From CAZXFA01 sp964640085 (lineage in GTDB: Bacteria; Actinomycetota; UBA4738; HRBIN12), in contig CAZXFA010000009.1 of NCBI GenBank assembly GCA_964640085.1, positions 23,450-87,449 of the forward strand: a stretch of DNA of 64,000 nucleotides. Direction: 5' to 3'. The notes beneath the pieces were generated by a model. The model saw only the letters and a list, made by a program, of their open reading frames with translations, was not told the DNA's origin and did no database searches. The position numbers and the translations under genes were made by a program. This document shows positions 48,094 through 55,638 of this stretch, piece by piece; position 1 is the stretch's first letter; each line of letters starts with the position of its first letter.

Positions 48094-49620
48094 GTGCCGG
48101 TCCGCCTGGGGGAGCCGCTCGCGCTCGAAGACGTCGTCGCGGTCTCGCGGGGCGCCGAGGTGGAGCTCCCGGGCTCCGCGGTACGGCGCATCCGGGCGGC
48201 GCGGGAGCTGATCGAGGCCGTGGTCGCCTCGGACGCGACCGTCTACGGGGTCACGACCGGGTTCGGAAGCCTGGCGGACGTGCGGATCGAGCCGGGACAG
48301 GCCGACGCGCTCCAGCACGCGATCGTGCGTTCCCACGCAACGGCCGTGGGGCGACCGCTCTCGCGGGAAGAAGCGCGGGCGATGCTCCTGCTTCGGGCGC
48401 ACGTGCTAGCGCTGGGGCACTCGGGCGTTCGGCCCGAGATCGTGCAGCGGATGGTCGAGATGCTCAACCTCGATCTCATCCCCTTCGTGCCCGAGCAGGG
48501 CTCGCTCGGCGCTTCGGGCGACCTCGCCCCCCTCGCCAACCTCGCGCTGCCGCTGATCGGCGGCGGCGCCCTCCTCCGCGACGGCCGACCCGTGGGGGCG
48601 GGAGAGGCGCTCGTCCAGGCCGGCCTGGCCCCCCTCGAGTTGAAGGCCAAGGAGGGGCTGGCGCTCGTCAACGGCACCCAGGGGATGCTCGCGGTCGGCG
48701 CGCTGGCCGCCGCGCGGACGCACGCTCTGGTGCGGACCGCAGACGTGACCGCCGCGATGAGCATCGAGGCCGCCCTCGGCTCGGATCGTGTGTTCGACGA
48801 GCGTCTCATCGCCCTCCGGCCACACCCGGGCGTTCAGGCGTCGGCCGCGAACCTCCGCCGCCTGCTGTCCGGCAGCGCGATCGTCGCCTCGCACCGCGAC
48901 AGCCCGCACCTGGTACAGGACGCCTATTCGCTCCGGTGTGCCCCGCAGGTGAACGGATCGACCCGCGAGGTCCTCGGTTTCGTGACGGGGGTGCTCGAAG
49001 TGGAGATGAATGCTGTGTCCGACAACCCGATCGTGCTGGCCGAGGGCGGGGAGGTCCTGTCGGGCGGGAACTTCCACGGCCAGCCGGTGGCTGCGGCGCT
49101 CGACGCCCTCGCCGCCGCGGTCGTCCCGCTGGCGAGCATCGCCGAGCGACGGATCTTCCGGCTGCTGGACCGATCGCGGAGCAATGGGCTGCCGGCTTTC
49201 CTGGTGCGGGAGAGCGGGTTGAACTCCGGGTTCATGCTCGCCCAGTACACGGCCGCCTCGCTCGTCTCCGAGTCCAAGGTGCTCGCGCACCCCGCCTCCG
49301 TGGACTCGATCGACTCCTCCGCGGGTCAGGAGGACCACGTGAGCATGGGGATGACGGCCGCCCGGCATGTACGAGAGGTCGTCTCGAACGGCGAGGTCGT
49401 GGTGGCCCTCGAGGCGCTCGTGGCCGCGCAGGCGCTGGATCTCCGGTCGCCGCTCGAGCCGGCGCCCGCCACCGCCGCCGCCCGGGCCGCGATCCGCGAG
49501 CGGGTGGCGTTCGTGGAGGCAGATCGGGAGCTCGGAGCCGACATCGAGGCGGTGTCAGGGCTGGTGCGCGAGGGTGGGATCCTCGCGGCCGTCGAGGAGG
49601 CGGTCGGCCCGGTGGAGTGA
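48094..49620 (+). CDS. hutH: Histidine ammonia-lyase
   Basis: First enzyme of histidine degradation (histidine to urocanate and ammonia), 508 residues. The ASG triad that forms the MIO cofactor is at 140-142 (GSLGASGDLAPLA). Other family residues: YGVTTGFGSLAD (about 51-62), NGTQGMLA, QDAYSLRCAPQVNG, SDNPI and NFHGQPVA. GTG start behind a TAGCCT -10. No hut regulator or hutG/hutF gene is seen in the window. Confidence 0.96.
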   Translation: MPVRLGEPLALEDVVAVSRGAEVELPGSAVRRIRAARELIEAVVASDATVYGVTTGFGSLADVRIEPGQADALQHAIVRSHATAVGRPLSREEARAMLLLRAHVLALGHSGVRPEIVQRMVEMLNLDLIPFVPEQGSLGASGDLAPLANLALPLIGGGALLRDGRPVGAGEALVQAGLAPLELKAKEGLALVNGTQGMLAVGALAAARTHALVRTADVTAAMSIEAALGSDRVFDERLIALRPHPGVQASAANLRRLLSGSAIVASHRDSPHLVQDAYSLRCAPQVNGSTREVLGFVTGVLEVEMNAVSDNPIVLAEGGEVLSGGNFHGQPVAAALDALAAAVVPLASIAERRIFRLLDRSRSNGLPAFLVRESGLNSGFMLAQYTAASLVSESKVLAHPASVDSIDSSAGQEDHVSMGMTAARHVREVVSNGEVVVALEALVAAQALDLRSPLEPAPATAAARAAIRERVAFVEADRELGADIEAVSGLVREGGILAAVEEAVGPVE

Positions 49621-49630
49621 TTCGGCCGCG

Positions 49631-50788
49631 TCAGTGGTAGACCACGACGCGCGTGCCGTACCGAGCCTGGCGGAACATCCACCTGGCGTTCCAGTACGGG
49701 ATCCGGACGCAGCCGTGGCTCGCCGCGTAGGTCGGCACCTCGGTCCATCCGTGCAGGGCGCGCAGGCCGTCGAAGTAGCTCGGGTAGTAGAGGCGGTTCG
49801 GGCTGTAGCCGGCGAGCTTACGGTAGATGCGGAAGGATCCGTCACGGGTGGCCCCGCCCGCCCCCGTGGAGACGTGCAGGATGTTGGTGATCGTTCCGCC
49901 CTCCACGGTGTACAGGACCTGGCGGGTCTGGTCGACCTCGAACCGGAAGGCGCGCCCGCCGCTGCGCGGACGGGGGACGAGCGGGTCGGCGAGCGCCCGC
50001 CACGTGGCGGCGTCGACGACGAAGGACCTGGCCATCCGTTGGACCTTGTGGAACGCGACGATCGCGTCGGCGGTTCGGCGGTCGTACCGCTCGTCCCGGA
50101 CGCCGGTCAGGCGGTAATCCAGCTCCACCAGGCGTTGCTCCAGCAGTCGGACGAAGATCCCCGTCGAACCCTCGCGCAGACGGGGGAGCGGCGTCGCCGA
50201 GGGACCGATCGAGACCGTGCCACGGGCGAGGTCACCCGAGGCCGCGCTGGCGCGCACCCGGTAGCGTCCGGGTTCGGTCACACGCAACCGTGCCGCGAAC
50301 GCTCCGGCCGGCCCCTGCGGAACCTCGCGGGAGGCCACCACGTGTCCACGCCGAACGAGCGCGACCTTGACGGGCCCGCCCGGTTCGGCCGGATCCACCG
50401 AGCCGCGGATCCTCACGACGTCGAACAGCCGGACCCGTGACGCGCGCGCCGTCACCGCGGTTCGGACCTCGACCGTGACGGGGGCGCTCGAGATCGATCC
50501 CCACGACGCCACGTAGGTGGCGGAGCCCTCGGGCGTGAGGACGATCGAGAACGCGCCGGTCCCGTCCGTCGCGGCCGTCGCGACCACCTGCCCGAGCTCG
50601 TCGCGGATCCCGACGACGACCCCCGGTGCCGCCGGCGAGACCTCGCCGGTCAGGACCACCTCGGTCCCGTAGGGAACCCAGGCCGCGGAGGCCGAGAGGC
50701 TCACCCGGCCCGTCTGCGCCGCGGCGTTCGCGGGGGCCCACGCGACGAGCAGCAACACCGCGAGTGCCGGTGTGACGCACCGCCTCAT
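49631..50788 (-). CDS. Exported L,D-transpeptidase (YkuD) with peptidoglycan-binding domain
   Basis: Protein of 385 residues. Signal peptide MRRCVTPALAVLLLVAWAPANAAAQ; two Ig-like beta domains (about 28-115 and 118-205); a peptidoglycan-binding helix bundle with GSTGIFVRLLEQRLVELDYRLTG (about 216-240); and the C-terminal YkuD domain with HGWTEVPTYAASHGCVRIP, catalytic Cys360 and His358. It makes 3-3 cross-links in peptidoglycan. The ATG overlaps the hutI stop by four bases, so it may be co-transcribed with hutI. Confidence 0.93.
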   Translation of the reverse strand: MRRCVTPALAVLLLVAWAPANAAAQTGRVSLSASAAWVPYGTEVVLTGEVSPAAPGVVVGIRDELGQVVATAATDGTGAFSIVLTPEGSATYVASWGSISSAPVTVEVRTAVTARASRVRLFDVVRIRGSVDPAEPGGPVKVALVRRGHVVASREVPQGPAGAFAARLRVTEPGRYRVRASAASGDLARGTVSIGPSATPLPRLREGSTGIFVRLLEQRLVELDYRLTGVRDERYDRRTADAIVAFHKVQRMARSFVVDAATWRALADPLVPRPRSGGRAFRFEVDQTRQVLYTVEGGTITNILHVSTGAGGATRDGSFRIYRKLAGYSPNRLYYPSYFDGLRALHGWTEVPTYAASHGCVRIPYWNARWMFRQARYGTRVVVYH

Positions 50789-52017
50789 CGACCGCCGATC
50801 CTCCTCCCCGCCGCGAACGTGTGCAGCACCGGGCCGTGCCCCGGTCGGTACGGGACCTGCCGGAACGCGTCGCCCTCGAGCACCAGGAGGTCGGCGCGCC
50901 GACCCACCGCCAGCGTACCGTGCGTTTCCCCGAGCCCGAGCACCCACGCGGGGTTCAGCGTCGCGGCCGCGAGCGCTTCGAGCGGCGTCATCCGGTAGAG
51001 GGCGCACGCCACGGCGATCGCCTCGGGCATCGAGACCACGGGCGAAGTCCCGGGGTTGAGATCGGTGGCGATGGCCGTGGCGGCGCCCGCGGCGATCAAC
51101 GCTCTCGCGTCCGGCGGCGACGAGCCGAGGAAGAGGGTCGATGTGGGGAGGAGCACGGCGATCGTGCCGGCTGCAGCCCCGAGGGCGGTGACGCCGTCGG
51201 GGGAGAGGTGGTTCAGGTGGTCGGCGCTGCGCGCCCCGAGCGCCACGGCCGCCTCCGCCGCCCTGGAGGGGCCGAGCTGGTCGGCGTGGCATCGGAGCAG
51301 TAGCCGGTGCTCGGCGGCGGTCTCGGCGACCTGGTGCAGGTCCTCGAGGGTGAACGCGATGTCCTCCACGTAGACGTCGACGGCATCGGCCAGCCCCTCG
51401 GTCGTGGCGAGCGGGACCAACTCCTCGCGGACGGCGCGGACCCAGTCCGAGCGCTCCATGCCCCGGGGCACCGCATGGCAGGCGAGCAACGTCACCGTGC
51501 AGGTCTGGGGGACTTCGGCCGCCAGCCGACGGGCCAGCCGCGCCTGGCGGAGCTCACCCTCGACCGACAGCCCGTAGCCGGTCTTGAGCTCGAACGCCGT
51601 CGTGCCATTGTCCGTCATCTCCCGGACGAGCGGTCGGCAGAACGCCAGTACCTCGTCGTCGGAGGCGTCGGCGAGCATCCTGGCGCTGCGGTAGATGCCG
51701 CCCTCGCCGTGGAGATCCCGGTAGGAGGCGCCGCTCAGCCGCGTCTCGAACTCGTCCGCCCGCCACCCGACGAACGGCAGATGGGTGTGGCAGTCGACGA
51801 ACCCCGGCGCGATCGTGCAGCCCTCGAACCAGTCGGGTTCGATGCCGACGAGTCCATCCGCGGGGCCGACATAGGTGATGACCCCGTCCTCCCAGGCCAC
51901 AGCGGCCGGTCCCCGCTCCACCGGCCCGGCGCCGGGGCGCCCTGCCCGCGACGGTGTCGTCCCGGTTGCCGTGACGAGGTTCGAGGCGGCGACCGCGCCG
52001 AAGGCTCCGTCGGTCAC
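50785..52017 (-). CDS. hutI: Imidazolonepropionase
   Basis: Third enzyme of histidine degradation (imidazolone propionate to N-formimino-glutamate), 410 residues of the amidohydrolase fold. Metal-binding HxH in GFVDCHTHLPFVG (about 73-85), ELKTGYGLS, further His in LLACHAVP, LRCHADQLGP (about 225) and the Asp in AIATDLNPGTSP (about 312). The GTG at 52017 is the best start; TTG codons just upstream are alternatives. It is on the opposite strand to hutU and hutH. Confidence 0.92.
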   Translation of the reverse strand: MTDGAFGAVAASNLVTATGTTPSRAGRPGAGPVERGPAAVAWEDGVITYVGPADGLVGIEPDWFEGCTIAPGFVDCHTHLPFVGWRADEFETRLSGASYRDLHGEGGIYRSARMLADASDDEVLAFCRPLVREMTDNGTTAFELKTGYGLSVEGELRQARLARRLAAEVPQTCTVTLLACHAVPRGMERSDWVRAVREELVPLATTEGLADAVDVYVEDIAFTLEDLHQVAETAAEHRLLLRCHADQLGPSRAAEAAVALGARSADHLNHLSPDGVTALGAAAGTIAVLLPTSTLFLGSSPPDARALIAAGAATAIATDLNPGTSPVVSMPEAIAVACALYRMTPLEALAAATLNPAWVLGLGETHGTLAVGRRADLLVLEGDAFRQVPYRPGHGPVLHTFAAGRRIGGR

Positions 52018-52061
52018 GGCGTCATCCAAGAGCAGCAAGGGGTGCCGCGCAAGCGCGCCCG

Positions 52062-52067
52062 TAGACT
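52062..52067 (+). promoter_or_regulatory. Leaderless -10 of the MFS gene at 52075
   Basis: TAGACT, seven bases, then the GTG at 52075. Divergent to hutI, 45 bases away. Confidence 0.6.
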
Positions 52068-52074
52068 GGCGCTC

Positions 52075-53292
52075 GTGGGCGCGGCGGAGGGGTTGGGGTT
52101 CCGGGACATCCTCCGTGTCCCCGAGATCCGGGCCGCGATGGTGGGGACCTTCGTGATCATGCTCGGGTTCGGGATCCTGTCCCCGGTCCTGCCGAACTAC
52201 GCGCGCTCCTTCGGCGTCGGGTATGACGCGGTCGGGCTGCTGATCTCCGCGTTCTCCCTCACGCGCCTGGTCTCCGATCCGTTCGTGGGTCGCTTCATCG
52301 ATCGGTACGGCGAGCGCGCCATGGCCACGCTCGGGGCCGTCGTCGTGGGCGTGAGCTCGGTGGCGGCGGGGCTCGCGCCGAACTTCCCGTTGCTCGTGAT
52401 CTTCCGAGGCGCCGGAGGCGCCGGGTCGGCGGTGTTCTTCGCCGCACTCCTCTCGTTCCTGCTCCGGACGATCCCGAGCGATCGGGTCGGTCGCGTGATG
52501 AGCGTGTACTACGCGTCCTTCAACCTTGGCTTCATCGCCGGCGGGCCGCTCGGTGGGCTGTTCGCCCGATGGTTCGGGCTGGCCAGCCCGCTCCACATCT
52601 ACGCGGCCTCGTGCTTCCTGTCGGCCCTCCTGTTCTGGCGGACGATCCACGACCCGCAGCACGGGGAGGACGAGATCCGGATCGGTGGCCTGCGACGGCT
52701 CCCGTGGACCCGGCCCTTCGTCACGGTTCTGGTGGTGAACGGCGCGTACCTGTGGATGATCGGCGCGGTGTTCTCCACGCTCGTCCCCCTGTTCGGCACC
52801 GAGGGCGTGGGCCTCCGCCTCTCGGGCGTTGGTCTGGGTCTGGCGGTGGCGACCGCGACCGAGCTGGTCGCGCTGTTCCCGGCGGGGAAGGCCACCGACC
52901 GCTTCGGGCGTCGGGCCGTGCTCATCCCTGCGCTGATCGGGCTGGCCGCGATCACCGCGGCCTTCGGCTTCGCCGGAACCGCCGGGACGTTCATGGTGGC
53001 GATGGCCCTCCTCGGGGTGGCGAGCGGGTACTCGGGTGTGCCGCCGGCCCCGATGCTCTCGGATGTCGCTCCGGAGGAGCTCAAGGGCTCGGCGGTGGCC
53101 GCCTTCCGGTTCGTCGGCGATCTGGGGTTCGTGCTCGGGCCGCTCGTCGCCGGCTGGGCGGCCAACGCCTACGGGTTCCGGGCGTCGTTCGCCATCAACG
53201 CGGTGCCGGCCCTGCTGGCGCTGGGGCTGGTGCTGTCGATCCGCGAGACGATGCCCCTCCTCCCCAAGACCGGCGAGGCGCCGGGCTTCTGA
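52075..53292 (+). CDS. Major facilitator superfamily transporter
   Basis: Membrane protein of 405 residues with about twelve helices. The MFS A-motif loop is GRFIDRYGERAMATLG (about 75-90), repeated in degenerate form in the second half, GKATDRFGRRAVLIP (about 271-285). The N-terminal VMLGFGILSPVLPNYARSFGV fits multidrug or sugar exporters. Substrate unknown. Next to the hut genes but divergent to hutI, so a link to histidine or urocanate uptake is not supported. Confidence 0.88.
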   Translation: MGAAEGLGFRDILRVPEIRAAMVGTFVIMLGFGILSPVLPNYARSFGVGYDAVGLLISAFSLTRLVSDPFVGRFIDRYGERAMATLGAVVVGVSSVAAGLAPNFPLLVIFRGAGGAGSAVFFAALLSFLLRTIPSDRVGRVMSVYYASFNLGFIAGGPLGGLFARWFGLASPLHIYAASCFLSALLFWRTIHDPQHGEDEIRIGGLRRLPWTRPFVTVLVVNGAYLWMIGAVFSTLVPLFGTEGVGLRLSGVGLGLAVATATELVALFPAGKATDRFGRRAVLIPALIGLAAITAAFGFAGTAGTFMVAMALLGVASGYSGVPPAPMLSDVAPEELKGSAVAAFRFVGDLGFVLGPLVAGWAANAYGFRASFAINAVPALLALGLVLSIRETMPLLPKTGEAPGF

Positions 53293-53303
53293 CGGGGCGA
53301 GCG

Positions 53304-53741
53304 ATGCGGGTCGAGGCGAGGGTCCGGGTCCCGGTCGCGCGGGACGCCGTTTGGGCGTTCCTCCTGCGCTGGGAGGAGCAACCGAGATGGATGCGCGATG
53401 CCGACTCCGTGCGGGTGCTCACCTCGCGTCGCGAGGGCGTGGGCACTCGGCTCGCCGTTCGGACCCGCGTCCTGAACGTCCCTCTGTTCACCGAGGAGCT
53501 CGAGGTCGCGGTCTGGGAACCCCCGGGACGCCTGGTAATCGAGCACCGCAGCTTCGTCCGGGGCGTCGGGATCTGGCGACTCGAGCCGGAGGGGTCGGAC
53601 ACGCGCTTCACCTGGACGGAGGAGCTTGCGCTGCCGATCCCGATCCTGGGCGAGCTCGCCCTGCTCCTCTACCGACCCGTCCTGCGCCGGCTGATGCGGG
53701 GCGGGCTCGAGCGGCTCCGAGCGCTCCTCGCGCTAGAGTGA
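53304..53741 (+). CDS. SRPBCC (START-like) family protein
   Basis: Protein of 145 residues of the polyketide-cyclase/START-like fold: MRVEARVRVPVARDAVWAFLLRWEEQPRWM, a beta-alpha-alpha start with the usual W at the ligand tunnel, then strands and a long C-terminal helix (LYRPVLRRLMRGGLERLRALLALE). Binds hydrophobic ligands; function here unknown. Follows the MFS gene by eleven bases with a GGGGCGAG ribosome-binding site. Confidence 0.82.
   Translation: MRVEARVRVPVARDAVWAFLLRWEEQPRWMRDADSVRVLTSRREGVGTRLAVRTRVLNVPLFTEELEVAVWEPPGRLVIEHRSFVRGVGIWRLEPEGSDTRFTWTEELALPIPILGELALLLYRPVLRRLMRGGLERLRALLALE
53734..53739 (+). promoter_or_regulatory. Candidate -10 before the TPP riboswitch
   Basis: TAGAGT, overlapping the stop region of the SRPBCC gene; the transcript would start about 53746, just before the aptamer. 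Confidence 0.45.
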
Positions 53742-53753
53742 GAGCGGAGGAAG

Positions 53754-53842
53754 CAGGGGAGCCCGGCGGGACCGGGCTGAGAGGCCGGCTGGGGAGCCGG
53801 CGACCCTTGGAACCTGATCCGGTTCGCACCGGCGGAGGGAGC
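53754..53842 (+). ncRNA. TPP riboswitch (THI element)
   Basis: The conserved parts of the thiamine pyrophosphate aptamer are present in order: GGGG, the P3 stem AGCCCGG/CCGGGCT ending in CTGAGAGG, the variable stem GCCGGCT/AGCCGGC, then CGACCCTTGGAACCTGATCC, GGTTCGCACC and GGCGGAGGGAGC. TPP is sensed and gene expression normally turned off. The GGAGGGA at the 3' end of the aptamer is also the ribosome-binding site of the permease gene whose ATG is five bases later, so TPP binding should hide the ribosome site directly; no separate terminator is seen. Confidence 0.95.
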
Positions 53843-53846
53843 GACC

Positions 53847-55295
53847 ATGGCGAGCGTCGCACGACGACTGGGACGGACCCTCGAGCGCGAGGCGCCCACC
53901 TGGGGCATCCGCCCGGTTCCACCCGAGCGGCGTTCCCTGACCGGGCTAGACCTCGGTGTTCTGTGGGGCGACCTGTCGGTCGGCCTGCTCGTGATGGTCA
54001 CGGGCGCGCTGCTCGTTCCGGCGCTCGGTCTGCCGAGGGCGCTGCTCGCGATCGCGGTCGGCACGCTGATCGGGTGCGTGCCTCTGGCGCTGGTCGCACT
54101 CGCCGGCCAGCGGGAGGCCGTGCCCACCATGGTCCTGTTGCGCCCGGTCCTCGGCGAGCGCGGGTCGTTCGTGCCGTCGGCGCTGAACGTCCTCCAGCTG
54201 GTCGGTTGGACCGCCGTCGAGTTCTGGGCCATGGGCGAGGTCGCCAACGTGGCATCGGCCAGGCTGTTCGGGTTCGAGTCCCGGGTGTTCTGGCTCGGGC
54301 TGGTCGCCGTGATCTGCACGGCGCTCGCCGCCGGCGGCCCGGTGCTCGTGATCCGACGCTGGCTCGAACGGTTCGGGATCTACGTACTGATCGGCTCGGC
54401 GGTGTGGATCACCGTGGAGGTCCTCCGCGCCGGCGACCTCGGCGGCCTCTGGCGGGGCGCCGGGACCGGGGGCCTGCCGTTCTGGCTGGCGGTCGACCTG
54501 GTCGTGGTGATGCCGGTGTCGTGGTTGCCGCTCGCGGCCGATTACACGCGGTTCGCCAGGCCCGGTTCGCGAGCGGTCCTCGGGACCTACCTCGGCTACC
54601 TCGTGGGCAACGTCTGGTTCTACTCGCTGGGCGTGCTGCTGGTGCTCGCCGCGGGGGCCGCCGCCGACGTCGTGGGCCTCGGCTCGTCGATCGTGGCCGT
54701 CGCCGGCGGGGGCCTCGTCCTGCTCGCGCTGCTCGTCGGCGAGAGCGACAACGCGTTCGCCGACATCTACTCGGCGGCGGTCTCCACCCAGAACGTCGTC
54801 CCGGCCATCCGGCAGCGACGGCTGGTCGTGGCGGCCGGGGTGGTCGCGTTCGCGATCGCCCTCACCTTCAGCATCGAACGGTACGAGTTCTTCCTGTTCC
54901 TGATCGGCTCGGTGTTCGTGCCGCTCGCCGGCGTCTTCTGCGCCCACTACTTCGTCCGGTGGCGGGGTCGCTTCGGCGAGGCGGCCCTGTTCGGTTCGAG
55001 GGGATGGCGGTGGTCGGCGTTCGCGCCCTGGATCGCCGGGTTCGTGCTGTATCACTGGAGCGTGCCGACCGGCCCGGAGGGCTGGATCGGGTTCGTGGAA
55101 GGGGCGTTCGGGGGCCTCGGGCTGCCGTTCCCGCTGTTCGGATCCCGGCTCGGCGCGAGCCTGCCGAGCTTCGTCCTCGCGTTCACCCTCGCGCTGCTGC
55201 CGGCCCTTGGAGGCGCTACTCGGCGACCACGCGCTTCGGCGGCGGCGGAGCCGCCACCAGCAGGAGGACCGCGGGATCCTCGGCCGCGTTCGTGA
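53847..55295 (+). CDS. cytX: NCS1-family permease, CytX-like, under TPP riboswitch control
   Basis: Membrane protein of 482 residues with about twelve helices of the nucleobase:cation symporter-1 family. VGTLIGCVPLALVALAGQREAVPTMVLLRPVLGERGSFVPSALNVLQLVGWTAVEF (about 73-128) holds the conserved substrate region. Position directly behind a TPP riboswitch fits CytX, a predicted importer of the thiamine precursor hydroxymethylpyrimidine. The last 30 residues (after the final helix) are Pro/Ala/Arg-rich and overlap the convergent cupin gene by 80 bases. No other thiamine gene is in the window. Confidence 0.88.
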   Translation: MASVARRLGRTLEREAPTWGIRPVPPERRSLTGLDLGVLWGDLSVGLLVMVTGALLVPALGLPRALLAIAVGTLIGCVPLALVALAGQREAVPTMVLLRPVLGERGSFVPSALNVLQLVGWTAVEFWAMGEVANVASARLFGFESRVFWLGLVAVICTALAAGGPVLVIRRWLERFGIYVLIGSAVWITVEVLRAGDLGGLWRGAGTGGLPFWLAVDLVVVMPVSWLPLAADYTRFARPGSRAVLGTYLGYLVGNVWFYSLGVLLVLAAGAAADVVGLGSSIVAVAGGGLVLLALLVGESDNAFADIYSAAVSTQNVVPAIRQRRLVVAAGVVAFAIALTFSIERYEFFLFLIGSVFVPLAGVFCAHYFVRWRGRFGEAALFGSRGWRWSAFAPWIAGFVLYHWSVPTGPEGWIGFVEGAFGGLGLPFPLFGSRLGASLPSFVLAFTLALLPALGGATRRPRASAAAEPPPAGGPRDPRPRS

Positions 55296-55554
55296 CCGCC
55301 AGCGTCGAGCCCGCCGGCACGAGCGCGGTCTCCCACTGCTCGAGCCGCTTGCGGCGGCGATCGATCTGGAGCACCACCGTGCCGGCCACGACCAGGCAGA
55401 GCGCGTCCGAGTCCCGGTCGGCGATCGGTCCCAGGCCCTGGTTGCGGTCCAGGCACACCACCTCGGACCACAGGCGCTCGGCGTCGAACAGCGTCTCGTG
55501 GTGCGGACCGTCCTGGTCGAACCGCACGAGGTCGCGTAGGTCCCGGGCGTCCAC
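55216..55554 (-). CDS. Small cupin-fold protein
   Basis: Protein of 112 residues. VVCLDRNQGLGPIADRDSDALCLVVAGTVVLQIDRRRKRLEQWETALVPAGSTLAVTNAAEDPAVLLLVAAPPPP is the beta-barrel core of a cupin; the usual metal His are mostly missing, so it may bind ligand without metal. The GTG start is behind a TAGGCT. It overlaps the 3' end of the permease gene by 80 bases tail to tail. Function unknown. Confidence 0.8.
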   Translation of the reverse strand: MDARDLRDLVRFDQDGPHHETLFDAERLWSEVVCLDRNQGLGPIADRDSDALCLVVAGTVVLQIDRRRKRLEQWETALVPAGSTLAVTNAAEDPAVLLLVAAPPPPKRVVAE

Positions 55555-55561
55555 GTGGCGA

Positions 55562-55567
55562 AGCCTA
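55562..55567 (-). promoter_or_regulatory. Leaderless -10 of the cupin gene
   Basis: TAGGCT on the minus strand, seven bases before the GTG at 55554. Confidence 0.6.
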
Positions 55568-55594
55568 TCGGCCGGTGCCGGGCGATGCCCTGGG

Positions 55595-55600
55595 TAGACT
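55595..55600 (+). promoter_or_regulatory. Candidate -10 of pepA
   Basis: TAGACT; the transcript would carry a leader of about 32 bases with the AAGGAG ribosome-binding site of pepA. It is 27 bases from the opposing cupin -10. Confidence 0.55.
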
Positions 55601-55638
55601 GGGGCCGTCGCAGAGTCGCTGAGCCGCAAGGAGCTTCG

